The notes: generated by a model not told the origin, from the sequence alone. 39,057 bases of DNA from Pseudomonas fluorescens (GCA_003241595.1 QFOU01000019.1:1-39057); one strand, 5' to 3'; positions 29,871 through 38,495 are shown, numbered from the stretch's first letter. Translations and numbers: made by a program.

Positions 29871-31274
29871 GCCATGAATGAGAGTCTGACTGCATCTTTT
29901 AGCTACCCTGCGGGGGATACCATCGTGGCATTGGCCACGGCGCCGGTGGCGTCGGGTGTGGCGGTGATCCGGTTAAGCGGGCCACGGGCGTGGGAAGTGG
30001 GGACCAGTGTGTGTGCGGCTTTAGAGGGAGCCAGCCCGCGCAAGGCGGTGTTTGGGAAGTTTCGGTTGGGACGCGAAGAGCTGGATGAGGGGTTGGCGCT
30101 GGGATTTCGGGCGCCGGCCAGTTTTACCGGTGAGGATGTGGTGGAGTTGCAGGGCCATGGTGGGCGTGCCGTAGTGCAGGCGGTGTTGGACGCGGTGCTC
30201 GCCCATGGTGTGCGGATGGCGTTGCCGGGAGAGTTTTCGCGTCGGGCGGTGATGAATGGCAAGATGGACCTGACCGCGGCGGAAGGATTGGCGGATCTGA
30301 TCGCGGCGCAGACCGATGTGCAGCGGCGGCAGGCGTTGCGTCAGCTGGATGGTGCGTTGGGCGAGCGCTTTGAAGGCTGGCGTACGGCGGTGATGCACCT
30401 GTTGGCGCAGGTGGAAGCGGCCATTGACTTCCCCGACGAAGAGTTGGATGTGCTGAGTGCGCCGGGGCTGACCAAGGGCGTGCACACGCTGATGGGTGAC
30501 TTGCAGAATGCCTTAGGTGAGCAGGCGGGTGCGCGGGTGCGGGATGGTATTGCGTTGGCGATTGTGGGCAAGCCGAATGCGGGGAAGAGTACGCTTCTCA
30601 ACCTGTTGGCCGGGCGTGATGTGGCAATCGTGAGTGATATTGCTGGCACCACGCGGGATGTGGTGACCAGCATGCTGGATATTGGTGGATTCCCTGTCAC
30701 TGTGGCTGACACGGCGGGGATGCGGGCGACGCAGGATGTGATCGAGGCTGAGGGTGTCCGCCGAGCCAAGAAGCAGGCTGAGCGGGCGGATGTGCTGGTG
30801 GTGGTGGTTGATAGTAGTGAAGGTGAAGAGCTGGATGCCGAGATGCGCGGCTTGCTGTTGCCGGGGCGGACGCTGGTGGTGATGAGTAAAGCGGATAAGG
30901 TGGATCTCGATTTTCCGGCGCAGATTACGATTGGGGGCGCGGGTTATCCGGTTGTGGCGGCCAACTTAACGGATGCGGCGGGATTGCGGCGTGTGATGCC
31001 GGCGTTGAGCCGTATTGTGGCCGAGGTGGGCGGTGAGGCGAGCGAGAGCGCCCTGTTGACGCGTCAGCGCCACAAAGCGGCGGTGGAGCAGGCCATGCAG
31101 GCACTGGGCAATGGGTTGCGTGGCATGAGCAAGGCCGGGGGTGAGGGGAGTGTGGCCGAGTTGGTGGCGCAGGACCTGCGCGATGCGGCGGCGGCGATTG
31201 GCAGTGTGACCGGACGTACGGGGAGTGAGGATGTGCTGGATGTGGTGTTCAGTACGTTCTGTATTGGGAAATAG
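29865..31274 (+). CDS. mnmE: tRNA modification GTPase MnmE
   Basis: 469 residues from ATG 29865 (TAGGA four bases upstream); a second ATG lies at 29874. Partner of MnmG in wobble-uridine modification. The N-terminal folate-binding domain begins DTIVALATAPVASGVAVIRLSGPRAWEV. The GTPase domain, inserted in a helical domain, has G1 GKPNAGKST (about 225-233), the G2 loop IAGTTRD, G3 DTAGM and G4 MSKADKVD. The C-terminus ends CIGK, with the invariant catalytic Cys. It is divergent from hemD with overlapping 5' ends, so each promoter must lie within the other gene. A strong terminator follows. Confidence 0.97.
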   Translation: MHAMNESLTASFSYPAGDTIVALATAPVASGVAVIRLSGPRAWEVGTSVCAALEGASPRKAVFGKFRLGREELDEGLALGFRAPASFTGEDVVELQGHGGRAVVQAVLDAVLAHGVRMALPGEFSRRAVMNGKMDLTAAEGLADLIAAQTDVQRRQALRQLDGALGERFEGWRTAVMHLLAQVEAAIDFPDEELDVLSAPGLTKGVHTLMGDLQNALGEQAGARVRDGIALAIVGKPNAGKSTLLNLLAGRDVAIVSDIAGTTRDVVTSMLDIGGFPVTVADTAGMRATQDVIEAEGVRRAKKQAERADVLVVVVDSSEGEELDAEMRGLLLPGRTLVVMSKADKVDLDFPAQITIGGAGYPVVAANLTDAAGLRRVMPALSRIVAEVGGEASESALLTRQRHKAAVEQAMQALGNGLRGMSKAGGEGSVAELVAQDLRDAAAAIGSVTGRTGSEDVLDVVFSTFCIGK

Positions 31275-31288
31275 GTGCTTTTTTGGGT

Positions 31289-31320
31289 TAAGAAAACCAC
31301 TCGGCAGCGGGTGGTTTTCT
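31289..31320 (+). terminator. Terminator of mnmE
   Basis: Eleven-base arms AAGAAAACCAC and GTGGTTTTCTT with a ten-base loop, 14 bases after the mnmE stop. The 3' arm itself is T-rich. Confidence 0.75.
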
Positions 31321-31356
31321 TAGGCGGCACAAGCGTTTTGGTGTAGGATGCGGGGT

Positions 31357-34221
31357 ATGAACACAGCTGCACAAAACTCTTCGAAACATTTGGTGATCAT
31401 TGACGGGATGGGGTTCGTCTTCCGGGCCTATCATGCCGTGCGGGGGAACTTGAGCCGCAGCCGTGATGGGCTGCCGACCAATGCGTTGTTTGGTGTGGCC
31501 CAGATGCTGGTGAAGGTGGTGGATGAGCTGAAGCCCGACCTGTGTGTGGTGGCGCTGGATGCCAAGGGTGGTAACTGGCGGCACAAGCTGTACGCTGACT
31601 ACAAGGCCAACCGAAAAGAAGCCGATGAGGCACTGCTGGTACAATTGCCTTATGTTCAGCCGATGGTGAAGGCGTTTGGTTTGCCGGTGCTGTGTGTGGA
31701 TGGGTTTGAGGCGGATGATATCATTGCGACATTGGTACGCCATAAAGCCATGTACGGGGCCGACAAAGTGACCATTGTGACCAGTGACAAGGACCTGTTG
31801 CAGTTGGTGGGCGATGGTGTGGTGTTGCTGGATACCTTCAAGGACAAGACCAGCGGGCCGGAGGAGGCGGTGGAGAAGTTTGGCGTGCCGCCGCACCTGG
31901 TGGCGGATGTACAGGGCCTGATGGGCGACAGCAGCGATAATATTCCGGGTGTGCCGGGTATTGGGCCGAAAGGGGCGGGCGACCTGGTGAGTAAGTTGGG
32001 GAGCTTGGATAATATCTATGCCGACCTGAGCAAGGTGGAGAAGGATACCCTGCGTGCCAAGCTGGCCGAGCATAAGGACAAGGCGCTGCTGAGCCGTGAG
32101 TTGGCGCGGTTGAAATATGACATGGTGTGGGATGCCATTGATATGACCTTCCATCCGAAACTGCATGAGGCGGCGGAGTATCTGCGCGATGAGCTTGAGT
32201 TTCGGACATTGGCTGCTCGTCTTGAGAAGCGTCAGGGCAAGGCCACGGGGATGCCGGATGACCGCAAGACGGTGTGGCGTCCGGTGGAGAAGCTGGCCGA
32301 GGTGCCAACTGATGCAGCCAAGTGGGGCGACTATGAGTGCGTGACCACCCGTGAGCGGTGGGACTGGTGGATGGCGGAAGCCCGCACAGTGGGGCGGGTG
32401 GCGTTCGATACCGAAACCACGGGGTTGGACCCGTATACCGCTGAATTGGTGGGAATCAGTTTGAGTGTGGGGGCGGGGAAAGCCTGTTATGTTCCGGTGA
32501 AGATGGCAGCCAAGGCCAGTGATATGGGCGACCTGTTTGGTGGCGGTGAGGCCACGGGCCCGCATGGCGTTGCAGGGCTGGAGATTCTGGCGGATTTGAA
32601 GGCGTTGATGGCGGATGCCAATGTGACCAAGATCGGGCATAATCTGAAGTTCGACTGGTTGGTGGTGGCGCGGGCGTTGGGGGTGATTCCGCAGGATACC
32701 GGCAAGGCGTTGCAAGAGTTGATCGTGAACTACGACGACACCATGCTGATGAGTGCGTGTGTGGATGGCGGGCGTTGGGGCCATGGCATGGATGATCTGG
32801 TGGCGCGACATCTGGGGCATAGCATGATCCCGTTCACCGAGGTGGCGGGTAAAGGCAAAGCCATGGTGACCTTTGACAAGGTGCCTTTGGAAGCTGCGGT
32901 GGCGTATGCCGCCGAAGATGCCGATGCGACATGGCGGTTGTGGGACGTGTTCAGCACGCGTTTGGTGGAGGACAGCAGCGAAGAGGGCAAGGGCGTGGGC
33001 TATGTGTATGCCCATGTGGAGCGTCCGCTGTTGCCGGTGTTAGTAGCGATGGAAGCGCGTGGGGTGCGGGTGGATGAAGCCGAACTGGCGCGGTTGAGCA
33101 CGGACTTTGGCGAGCGCATGCGGGTGTTTGAAGGCAAGATCTATGAGCTGGCGGGCCATGAGTTCAATGTGCAGAGTACCCAGCAATTGGCGGTGGTACT
33201 GTTCGATGAATTAGGCGCTGGTACCGAGAAGCAGAAGAAGAACCGCAGCACGGCGGTGGATGTGTTAGAGGATATTGCCGCGCAGGAAGGCACCAAGGGG
33301 GCCTTGGTAGCACAGGTGATTGGCGAATACCGCCAATTGGCCAAGCTGAAGAGCACCTATGCCGATGCGTTGATGAAGCAGGTGAACCCCATCACGCAGC
33401 GGGTACATACCAGTTATCAGCAGGTGGGTGCGGCGACGGGACGGTTTTCGTCGAGTGACCCGAACTTGCAGAACATTCCGATCCGGACCGAGGAGGGGCG
33501 CAAGATCCGACATAGCTTTGTGCCGCGTGAGGGTTGGGTGATGGTCAGTGCCGACTACAGTCAGATTGAGCTGCGGTTGTTGGCGCACTTCAGTGGCAGT
33601 GAACCGTTGCGGCAGGCGTTCCGTGAGGGTTTTGACATTCACGCCTATACTGCCAGTTTGGTGCGGGGCATTGCCATGAATGACGTGACCAAAGAGCAGC
33701 GGCGGGCGGCGAAGTTCATTAATTTTGGCCTAGTGTATGGTATGGGGGCACGGAGCTTGGCCGGGCAGATCGGGTGCAGTGTGAGCGAGGCACAGGAGTG
33801 GATTGAGGCGTACTTCAAGCGTTATGACGGTGTGCGCGATTACATGGAGCATAACAAGCAGTTTGCCCGTGAGCGGGGGTATGTGGAAACCCTGTGTGGG
33901 CGCCGGGTGTGGTTGCCGGAGATCCAGTCGACGCATGGTGGGTTGCGCGCCGGGGCTGAGCGTGCCGCCATTAACGCGCCGTTGCAGGGGAGCAATGCCG
34001 ATGTGATCAAGCTGGCGATGCCGGAAGTTGAGGTAGCTTTGGCAGGGAAAAAGGCCACGTTGCTGATGCAGGTGCATGATGAATTGGTGTTGGAGTGTGC
34101 GCCGGAGGTGGTGGACGAGATGAAGCTGCTTTTGCCAAAGGCGATGGGGGGTGTGGTGGAGTTGAGTGTGCCACTGGCGGTGGAAGTGGGTGAAGGGCCG
34201 AACTGGGAGGCGGCGCACTAA
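31357..34221 (+). CDS. polA: DNA polymerase I
   Basis: 954 residues from ATG 31357, chosen because AGGA lies eight bases upstream; an in-frame ATG at 31348 is part of that site. It fills gaps and removes RNA primers in replication and repair. All three activities look intact. The 5' nuclease has IIDGMGFVFRAYHA, DGFEADDIIATL, TSDKDLLQLV and LMGDSSDNIPGVPGIGPKGA. The 3'-5' exonuclease has FDTETTGLDP, IGHNLKFDW and YAAEDADATW, so the acidic and Tyr residues needed for proofreading are present. The polymerase has motif A SADYSQIELRLLAH, motif B RRAAKFINFGLVYGM and motif C QVHDELVLE. It lies between mnmE and a lipocalin; no terminator is seen before the latter. Confidence 0.98.
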   Translation: MNTAAQNSSKHLVIIDGMGFVFRAYHAVRGNLSRSRDGLPTNALFGVAQMLVKVVDELKPDLCVVALDAKGGNWRHKLYADYKANRKEADEALLVQLPYVQPMVKAFGLPVLCVDGFEADDIIATLVRHKAMYGADKVTIVTSDKDLLQLVGDGVVLLDTFKDKTSGPEEAVEKFGVPPHLVADVQGLMGDSSDNIPGVPGIGPKGAGDLVSKLGSLDNIYADLSKVEKDTLRAKLAEHKDKALLSRELARLKYDMVWDAIDMTFHPKLHEAAEYLRDELEFRTLAARLEKRQGKATGMPDDRKTVWRPVEKLAEVPTDAAKWGDYECVTTRERWDWWMAEARTVGRVAFDTETTGLDPYTAELVGISLSVGAGKACYVPVKMAAKASDMGDLFGGGEATGPHGVAGLEILADLKALMADANVTKIGHNLKFDWLVVARALGVIPQDTGKALQELIVNYDDTMLMSACVDGGRWGHGMDDLVARHLGHSMIPFTEVAGKGKAMVTFDKVPLEAAVAYAAEDADATWRLWDVFSTRLVEDSSEEGKGVGYVYAHVERPLLPVLVAMEARGVRVDEAELARLSTDFGERMRVFEGKIYELAGHEFNVQSTQQLAVVLFDELGAGTEKQKKNRSTAVDVLEDIAAQEGTKGALVAQVIGEYRQLAKLKSTYADALMKQVNPITQRVHTSYQQVGAATGRFSSSDPNLQNIPIRTEEGRKIRHSFVPREGWVMVSADYSQIELRLLAHFSGSEPLRQAFREGFDIHAYTASLVRGIAMNDVTKEQRRAAKFINFGLVYGMGARSLAGQIGCSVSEAQEWIEAYFKRYDGVRDYMEHNKQFARERGYVETLCGRRVWLPEIQSTHGGLRAGAERAAINAPLQGSNADVIKLAMPEVEVALAGKKATLLMQVHDELVLECAPEVVDEMKLLLPKAMGGVVELSVPLAVEVGEGPNWEAAH

Positions 34222-34278
34222 GTTGGGGCTGATGACATCTCGGTGGAACTTTACGAACAGAACGGTGGTTGACGCACT

Positions 34279-34812
34279 ATGAAACTTCGCATTCTTTTTT
34301 CTCTTTGTGCCGCGGGCCTTGTGACGGCGTGCAGTGCGGCTGGCCCGGTGGGCAATGTGGCGGTTCCGCAGCCCACCGCGCCTGTGGAGCTCAACAGCTA
34401 TTTAGGCCGCTGGTATGAGCTGGCCCGGTATGACAACCGCTTTGAGCGTGGGTGCGAGGGTGTAACCGCCGATTACAGCCTGCGTGACGACGGGATGATC
34501 CGAGTGGTCAATACCTGCCATCAAGGCGGAGTGGATGGTCAGGCTAAAGCGGTGGAAGGTCGTGCCAAGATTGTGCCGGCCAGTGGGAATGCCAAGTTGA
34601 AAGTGTCGTTCTTCGGGCCGTTCTATGGCGATTACTGGGTGTTAGACCATGCGCCGGATTACAGTTGGTCGATCGTGGGGGAACCATCGGGTGCTTATCT
34701 GTGGATTTTGACGCGTGAGGCCAAGCCGGCGGCGGCGATGCGGGAGATGTTGGTGAAGAAGGTGGCGGCGTTGGGGTATGATGTGAACCTGTTGCGCTGG
34801 ACCCAGCATTAG
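34279..34812 (+). CDS. blc: Bacterial lipocalin (Blc-like lipoprotein)
   Basis: 177 residues. Signal peptide with lipobox VTAC (Cys about residue 18), so a lipid-anchored envelope protein. The lipocalin opening motif is LNSYLGRWYELARYDNRFERGCEGVTADYSLRDDG (GxW), followed by KLKVSFFGPFYGDYWVLDHAPDYSWSIVGEPSGAYLWILTRE, a close match to Blc. In E. coli Blc binds lysophospholipids at the outer membrane under stress. Two Cys in the mature domain (RGCEG and NTCHQ) may form a disulphide. It begins 57 bases after polA with no terminator between, so it may be co-transcribed. A terminator shared with the convergent small membrane protein follows. Confidence 0.92.
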   Translation: MKLRILFSLCAAGLVTACSAAGPVGNVAVPQPTAPVELNSYLGRWYELARYDNRFERGCEGVTADYSLRDDGMIRVVNTCHQGGVDGQAKAVEGRAKIVPASGNAKLKVSFFGPFYGDYWVLDHAPDYSWSIVGEPSGAYLWILTREAKPAAAMREMLVKKVAALGYDVNLLRWTQH

Positions 34813-34837
34813 AGGATTTGTAAAATTAAAACAGGAT

Positions 34838-34860
34838 GGGCTCGACAGTGTGTCGAGCCC
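34838..34860. terminator. Bidirectional terminator between lipocalin and the small membrane protein
   Basis: Ten-base arms GGGCTCGACA and TGTCGAGCCC with a GTG loop, located between convergent genes. T-rich sequence follows on the minus side (TGTTTTAATTTT after six bases); the plus side has only ATTCGTTT. Confidence 0.75.
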
Positions 34861-34866
34861 ATTCGT

Positions 34867-35076
34867 TTAGCGGCGGATCAGGCCGACGCGGTAGGCCCAC
34901 ATGATGAGCAGCAAGGCGCCGGGGATGGCCGGAAGGGCCGTAGCATCGGAGATCGACGCGCTATGTTCAAAACCGAAGGCTCCGAGGGTGGAAAGGAGAA
35001 GGCCCAGGTAGAACATGGCGTGGGTCATATCATTACGGATAGATACGGCAACAGAACGAGTACGTACGCGAAACAT
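34867..35076 (-). CDS. Small two-helix membrane protein
   Basis: 69 residues; not recognised. The ATG at 35076 has GGAG about eight bases upstream. A basic N-terminus (FRVRTRSVAVSIRN) precedes a first membrane helix (about 19-36, HAMFYLGLLLSTLGAFGFE) and a second at about 46-64 (ALPAIPGALLLIMWAYRVGLI), ending in RR. With positive charge at both ends, both termini should face the cytoplasm. It is convergent with the lipocalin and divergent from rho. Its size and lack of partners leave its function open. Confidence 0.68.
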   Translation of the reverse strand: MFRVRTRSVAVSIRNDMTHAMFYLGLLLSTLGAFGFEHSASISDATALPAIPGALLLIMWAYRVGLIRR

Positions 35077-35386
35077 GATCGGACTCCAGAGTGGGTGATG
35101 AGAAAAGGGCTAGCCACGCGGGCCATAGCCCAGACGAGGCGGGTGCATGTTGAGTGCGGTAATGTATGGGGTTTTTGAAAAGAAAATGCTGACACGCCGC
35201 TTGAGGGCCTTGACGCTGGGGTGGCAGTTGGTTTACGCATGAGGTGTCAGGCCGTTCGGTTTGACACTCTCCCCATAAATGAGACGTAAGACGCACATTG
35301 CCTTATCCGGCTCTCGAATTTGAGAACCCGCCTGATGATGCAACCTCCTACCCACATAAGCAGATATAACGGATTTAAGATTTTCC
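35077..35386. promoter_or_regulatory. Divergent intergenic region upstream of rho
   Basis: 310 bases without a credible gene. A TTGACA lies at 35261-35266 on the plus strand; at 17 bases the -10 would be ACGTAA, a poor match. A TATAAC at 35365-35370 lacks a -35 and would give a very short leader. Short palindrome-like CTCGAATTTGAG is at about 35313-35324. No ribosome binding site of usual strength precedes the rho ATG. Confidence 0.35.
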
Positions 35387-36949
35387 ATGGACGACGTTAA
35401 GGGACGCGGTCGCCGCGTGTACCGCCCCACTGGTGGCAGTTTGAGTGTCAAACCCGGTGGCAGCATGACGGGTGACATGCCCGTGGCCACGGCCAGCACG
35501 CTGAGCATGCGTGCCAAGAGTGAAGAAGTTGTGACCGAGACCATTGCCGCCAGCGACACGCCTGCTGTTGAACGCAGTGAGCGCCCCGAGCGTCAGGAGC
35601 GCATGGGCCGTGGCCCGCGTCGCGATCGTGACCGTGATGAGCAGCCCCGCGAGGCTAAAGAGCCGCGTGAACCCCGTGATCCGAGCACCGCGATGGAAAT
35701 CACCCATTTGCAGCAGATCCGCGATCTTTCCAATGAAGACCTGTTTGCGCTGGCCGAAGATGCCGGTGTGAAGGACCCGGCCAACCTGCGTCGTCATGAA
35801 TTGATGTTCCGTGTGGTGGAGCGCCAAGACCGTAACATCGTGGTGCGTGGCGAAGGTTTGCTGGACATTGTGCCGGATGGTTTTGGCTTTTTGCGCAGCC
35901 AAGAGAACAACTACACCGGTACGCCGGAAGATATTTACGTGAGCCCGAGTATCATCCGCCGTATGGGTTTGCGCAACGGCGACATGATTGCGGGTACCGT
36001 GCGCCACCCGAACCCCGGCGAGCGCTACTTTGCGCTGGTGAACATTGAGACCCTGCATGGCATGAAGCCGGAGCTGGTGCGTCACCGCCCCAACTTTGAC
36101 AAGCTCACGCCGTTGTATCCGACCGAGAAGTTCTCTCTGGAAGATCCGCTGAGCAAAGACCGTACCGGTCAGGTCATCGATCTGGTCGCGCCGATCGGGA
36201 AGGGCCAGCGCTGCATGCTGGTGGCCCCGCCGAAAGCCGGTAAGACCATGATGATGAAGGCGATTGCCCACGCCATTGAAGAAAAGCACCCCGAAGTGAC
36301 CCTGATGGTGCTGTTGATCGATGAGCGCCCGGAAGAAGTGACCGATATGCAGCGCTTTGTGAAGGGTGAGGTCATTTCCTCCACCTTTGACGAACCCGCG
36401 AGCCGTCACGTGCAGGTTTCGGAAATGGTGATTGAAAAGGCCAAGCGTCTGGTGGAAATGGGTAAAGACGTTGTCATTCTGCTCGACAGCCTGACCCGTC
36501 TGGCGCGTGCGTATAACACCGTAGTGCCGAGTTCCGGTAAGGTTTTGACCGGTGGTGTGGATGCCAACGCGTTGCAGAAGCCGAAGCGTTTCTTTGGTGC
36601 CGCCCGTAAGATTGAAGAAGGTGGCAGTCTGACCATCATCGCCACCGCGTTGATCGATACCGGTAGCCGTATGGACGAAGTGATCTTTGAAGAATTCAAG
36701 GGCACCGGTAACAGCGAAATTACGCTGGACCGCAAGCTGGTTGAGAAGCGCACCTACCCGGCCATTGATATTGCCAAGAGCGGGACGCGCCATGAAGAGA
36801 TGCTGTTTAGTGAAGACGAGTTGCAGAAGGTGTGGATCCTGCGTCGTATCCTCCAGCCGATGGGCATTGTGGAGAGCATGGAGTTCTTGCTCGACAAGAT
36901 GAAGCGGGCGAAGACTAATCAGGAGTTCTTCCGGTTTATGAACCAGTAA
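35387..36949 (+). CDS. rho: Transcription termination factor Rho with long N-terminal extension
   Basis: 520 residues, against 419 in E. coli. The first about 100 residues are extra: Thr/Ser/Gly-rich, then a charged stretch of Arg, Glu, Asp and Pro (about 63-100). The standard part begins at MEITHLQQIRDLSNEDLFALAEDAGV (about 103): N-terminal helix bundle, cold-shock-like RNA-binding domain with GFGFLR, Walker A APPKAGKT, Walker B VVILLDSLTRLARAYN, and the R-loop and Q-loop region NALQKPKRFFGAARKIEEGGSLTII. All ATPase residues are present. Rho forms a hexamer that pulls RNA polymerase off non-translated transcripts. It is a single-gene unit with a strong terminator. Such insertions in other Rho proteins promote extra RNA binding or condensate formation; here that is inference. 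Confidence 0.97.
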   Translation: MDDVKGRGRRVYRPTGGSLSVKPGGSMTGDMPVATASTLSMRAKSEEVVTETIAASDTPAVERSERPERQERMGRGPRRDRDRDEQPREAKEPREPRDPSTAMEITHLQQIRDLSNEDLFALAEDAGVKDPANLRRHELMFRVVERQDRNIVVRGEGLLDIVPDGFGFLRSQENNYTGTPEDIYVSPSIIRRMGLRNGDMIAGTVRHPNPGERYFALVNIETLHGMKPELVRHRPNFDKLTPLYPTEKFSLEDPLSKDRTGQVIDLVAPIGKGQRCMLVAPPKAGKTMMMKAIAHAIEEKHPEVTLMVLLIDERPEEVTDMQRFVKGEVISSTFDEPASRHVQVSEMVIEKAKRLVEMGKDVVILLDSLTRLARAYNTVVPSSGKVLTGGVDANALQKPKRFFGAARKIEEGGSLTIIATALIDTGSRMDEVIFEEFKGTGNSEITLDRKLVEKRTYPAIDIAKSGTRHEEMLFSEDELQKVWILRRILQPMGIVESMEFLLDKMKRAKTNQEFFRFMNQ

Positions 36950-36952
36950 AGA

Positions 36953-36976
36953 GAGGCCCTGCGGGGCTTCTTTTTT
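36953..36976 (+). terminator. Terminator of rho
   Basis: GAGGCCC/GGGCTTC stem (one G-T pair) with a four-base loop followed by T6, three bases after the rho stop. Confidence 0.9.
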
Positions 36977-37022
36977 GAGATAAATCGATTATTCTTTTAC
37001 ACTGATTAAATTGAGGTGCGAC

Positions 37023-37373
37023 ATGGTAGAGTTTGAACACGTAGTGGAAATGGAAAAAGCGTTGTTGATGCCTGAAGTACGACGTGACCGAGAGAAGCTG
37101 GAGGCTTGGATTGCCGATGATTTCCGTGAAGTTGGCGCTTATAAGGGAGTATTTGGAAAATCCGAAGTACTGGCCGAGCTGCCAGTGGAAAATGATGTGT
37201 TATTTACCAGTGATGCCTTTGAAGCAAAAATGTTAGGTGAAGGTGTCATTATGGTGAACTTTATTGTGACGAAACATATACAGGAACAGAAGTTGCGGAG
37301 TTTTCGGACCTCGATTTGGGTAAAGCGTGACTGTTGGCAGATGGTGTTCCATCAGGGCACGGCTTTAAAATAG
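37023..37373 (+). CDS. DUF4440 / NTF2-like protein
   Basis: 116 residues from ATG 37023, with GAGG six bases upstream. The start HVVEMEKALLMPEVRRDREKLEAWIADDFREVGAYKGVFGKSEVLAEL matches the DUF4440 pattern (a helix with Glu, then LxxxxADDFxExG), an NTF2-like cone fold of about 115-120 residues. The second half VIMVNFIVTKHIQ and LRSFRTSIWVKRDCWQMVFHQGTAL gives the curved sheet, with the W-x-M-V-F-H-Q-G-T ending highly typical. Members are small cytosolic proteins of mixed or unknown function; no catalytic residues are assigned. It has its own terminator. Confidence 0.85.
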   Translation: MVEFEHVVEMEKALLMPEVRRDREKLEAWIADDFREVGAYKGVFGKSEVLAELPVENDVLFTSDAFEAKMLGEGVIMVNFIVTKHIQEQKLRSFRTSIWVKRDCWQMVFHQGTALK

Positions 37374-37380
37374 GGAAAGG

Positions 37381-37398
37381 GCGCCACGGCGCTTTTTT
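37381..37398 (+). terminator. Terminator of the DUF4440 gene
   Basis: Short stem GCGCC/GGCGC followed by T6, seven bases after the stop codon. The stem is only five bases, extended by A-T pairing of the flanks. Confidence 0.75.
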
Positions 37399-37456
37399 GC
37401 TGGGGTTAAAGGCGCATGCGCTAGTGTGTAGCGTGAATGCTGTGGTAGATTAGGGC

Positions 37457-38233
37457 ATGAGTGAAAAGCTAGTTTTTTGCATGAAGTGGGGCACGCGGTA
37501 TGGCCCTGAGTATGTGAATCGTTTGTGGAAGGGTGTGCGCAAGCATACTTCCGGCGATGTGCGGTTGGTGTGCTTTACCGACGATGTGTACGGGATTGAT
37601 GAGGCGGTGGATTGTCGGCCGCTGCCGCCGTTCCCCGGGGTGCCGGAACACCTGAGTGTGAAGCCGTGGAAGAAGTTGAGCCTGTGGCAGAAGGATTTGG
37701 CCGCCGACCTGAATGGGCGGGATGCGTTGTTTCTGGATGTGGACCTGGTGTTGACCGGCAGTTTGGATGCCTTCTGGGAGTTTGAGCCCGGCAAGTATTG
37801 CGTGTGGGAGAACCCGACCAAAGAAGGCAAGCTGGTGAACGGTCAGCCCATTGGGAATACCAGTGTGTTCCGGTTTACGGTGGGGGCGCATCCGGAGATC
37901 TATGACCGGTTTGTGGCGGATCCGGAGGGGTTGTACCGCAATGAATTCCGGATCGAGCAGGAGTTCATTTCCGCCGTGGTCGGGGCCAAGGGTGAGCAAC
38001 GGTTCTGGCCCAAGGGCTGGTGTTGTAGCTTTAAGGAAGATTTACTTCCTGCGTGGCCGATGCGTTGGTGGCAGGATGTGCCGTTGCCCGCCGAGTGCCG
38101 TGTGGCGGTGTTCCATGGCAAGCCGGACCCCGATGAGGCGATGGTGGGGAAATGGCCGGCCAAGGGGTGGAAAAAAATCTACAAACACGTCCGTCCGGTT
38201 GCGTGGGTTAGAGACAACTGGGGCGCGAACTAA
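37457..38233 (+). CDS. Glycosyltransferase-like protein
   Basis: 258 residues. The N-terminal strand LVFCMKWGTRYGPEYVNRLWKGVRKHTSGDVRLVCFTDDVYGID resembles the Rossmann-type start of GT-A enzymes, and DALFLDVDLVLTGSLDAFWEF contains a DxD motif (about 92-94, Asp-Val-Asp) followed by the usual strand. A later segment NTSVFRFTVGAHPEIYDRFV and EQEFISAVV, plus VAVFHGKPDPDEA with a His, fit acceptor and metal sites of the GT8-like families. No signal peptide or membrane helix is seen, so it is cytosolic. Donor and acceptor are unknown; envelope sugar transfer is a reasonable guess. A hairpin with T-run lies about 90 bases downstream. Confidence 0.75.
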   Translation: MSEKLVFCMKWGTRYGPEYVNRLWKGVRKHTSGDVRLVCFTDDVYGIDEAVDCRPLPPFPGVPEHLSVKPWKKLSLWQKDLAADLNGRDALFLDVDLVLTGSLDAFWEFEPGKYCVWENPTKEGKLVNGQPIGNTSVFRFTVGAHPEIYDRFVADPEGLYRNEFRIEQEFISAVVGAKGEQRFWPKGWCCSFKEDLLPAWPMRWWQDVPLPAECRVAVFHGKPDPDEAMVGKWPAKGWKKIYKHVRPVAWVRDNWGAN

Positions 38234-38248
38234 AGCGGCCCCCAACAC

Positions 38249-38293
38249 TTTTGGCGGGCCTGGCATACTTCTATGTATTCTGCCCCGCCAAAA
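38249..38293. repeat. Ten-base inverted repeat forming a 45-base stem-loop
   Basis: TTTTGGCGGG and CCCGCCAAAA enclose 25 bases that can pair further (GGCATAC with GTAT and GCC). On neither strand is it followed by T residues, so it is not a plain terminator. Confidence 0.5.
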
Positions 38294-38320
38294 AGCACTG
38301 TGCAGTTGCGTGTGCGGGTG

Positions 38321-38346
38321 CGACGCCGTGTTGCGTCGGACTTTTT
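38321..38346 (+). terminator. Probable terminator of the glycosyltransferase-like gene
   Basis: CGACGC/GCGTCG with a six-base loop, then GACTTTTT. It lies 87 bases after the stop codon. Confidence 0.55.
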
Positions 38347-38495
38347 GTTTCAGATATTGGTTTTGTGGTGCTTCGCGCCTGTCTTTTTAGCGCTGAATTA
38401 AGTGTATGCAGTTGTGAGGCGGGTAAATATAGGATAGGGTTCATCCACTTTAGATGCATTTGGCCCGTTTGAATTTCTTTGAAAGGAGAAAGACT

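Larger units (their letters stand above)
38234..38495. other. Intergenic region with two hairpins
   Basis: 262 bases with no gene. It holds a long stem-loop at 38249-38293 (listed below), a terminator-like hairpin at 38321-38346, and the leader of the last gene. An A/T-rich TAAATATAGGAT at about 38426-38437 may be part of a promoter for that gene, without a good -35. Confidence 0.45.

Noticed and set aside
31288..33015. 575-codon minus-strand open frame opposite polA
   Set aside because: It is fully antisense to conserved polA motifs, rich in His, Gln and Arg as expected from reverse reading of a GC-biased gene, and has no ribosome binding site.
35375..36793. 472-codon minus-strand open frame opposite rho
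   Set aside because: Antisense to the Rho core; its composition is the mirror of Rho codons.
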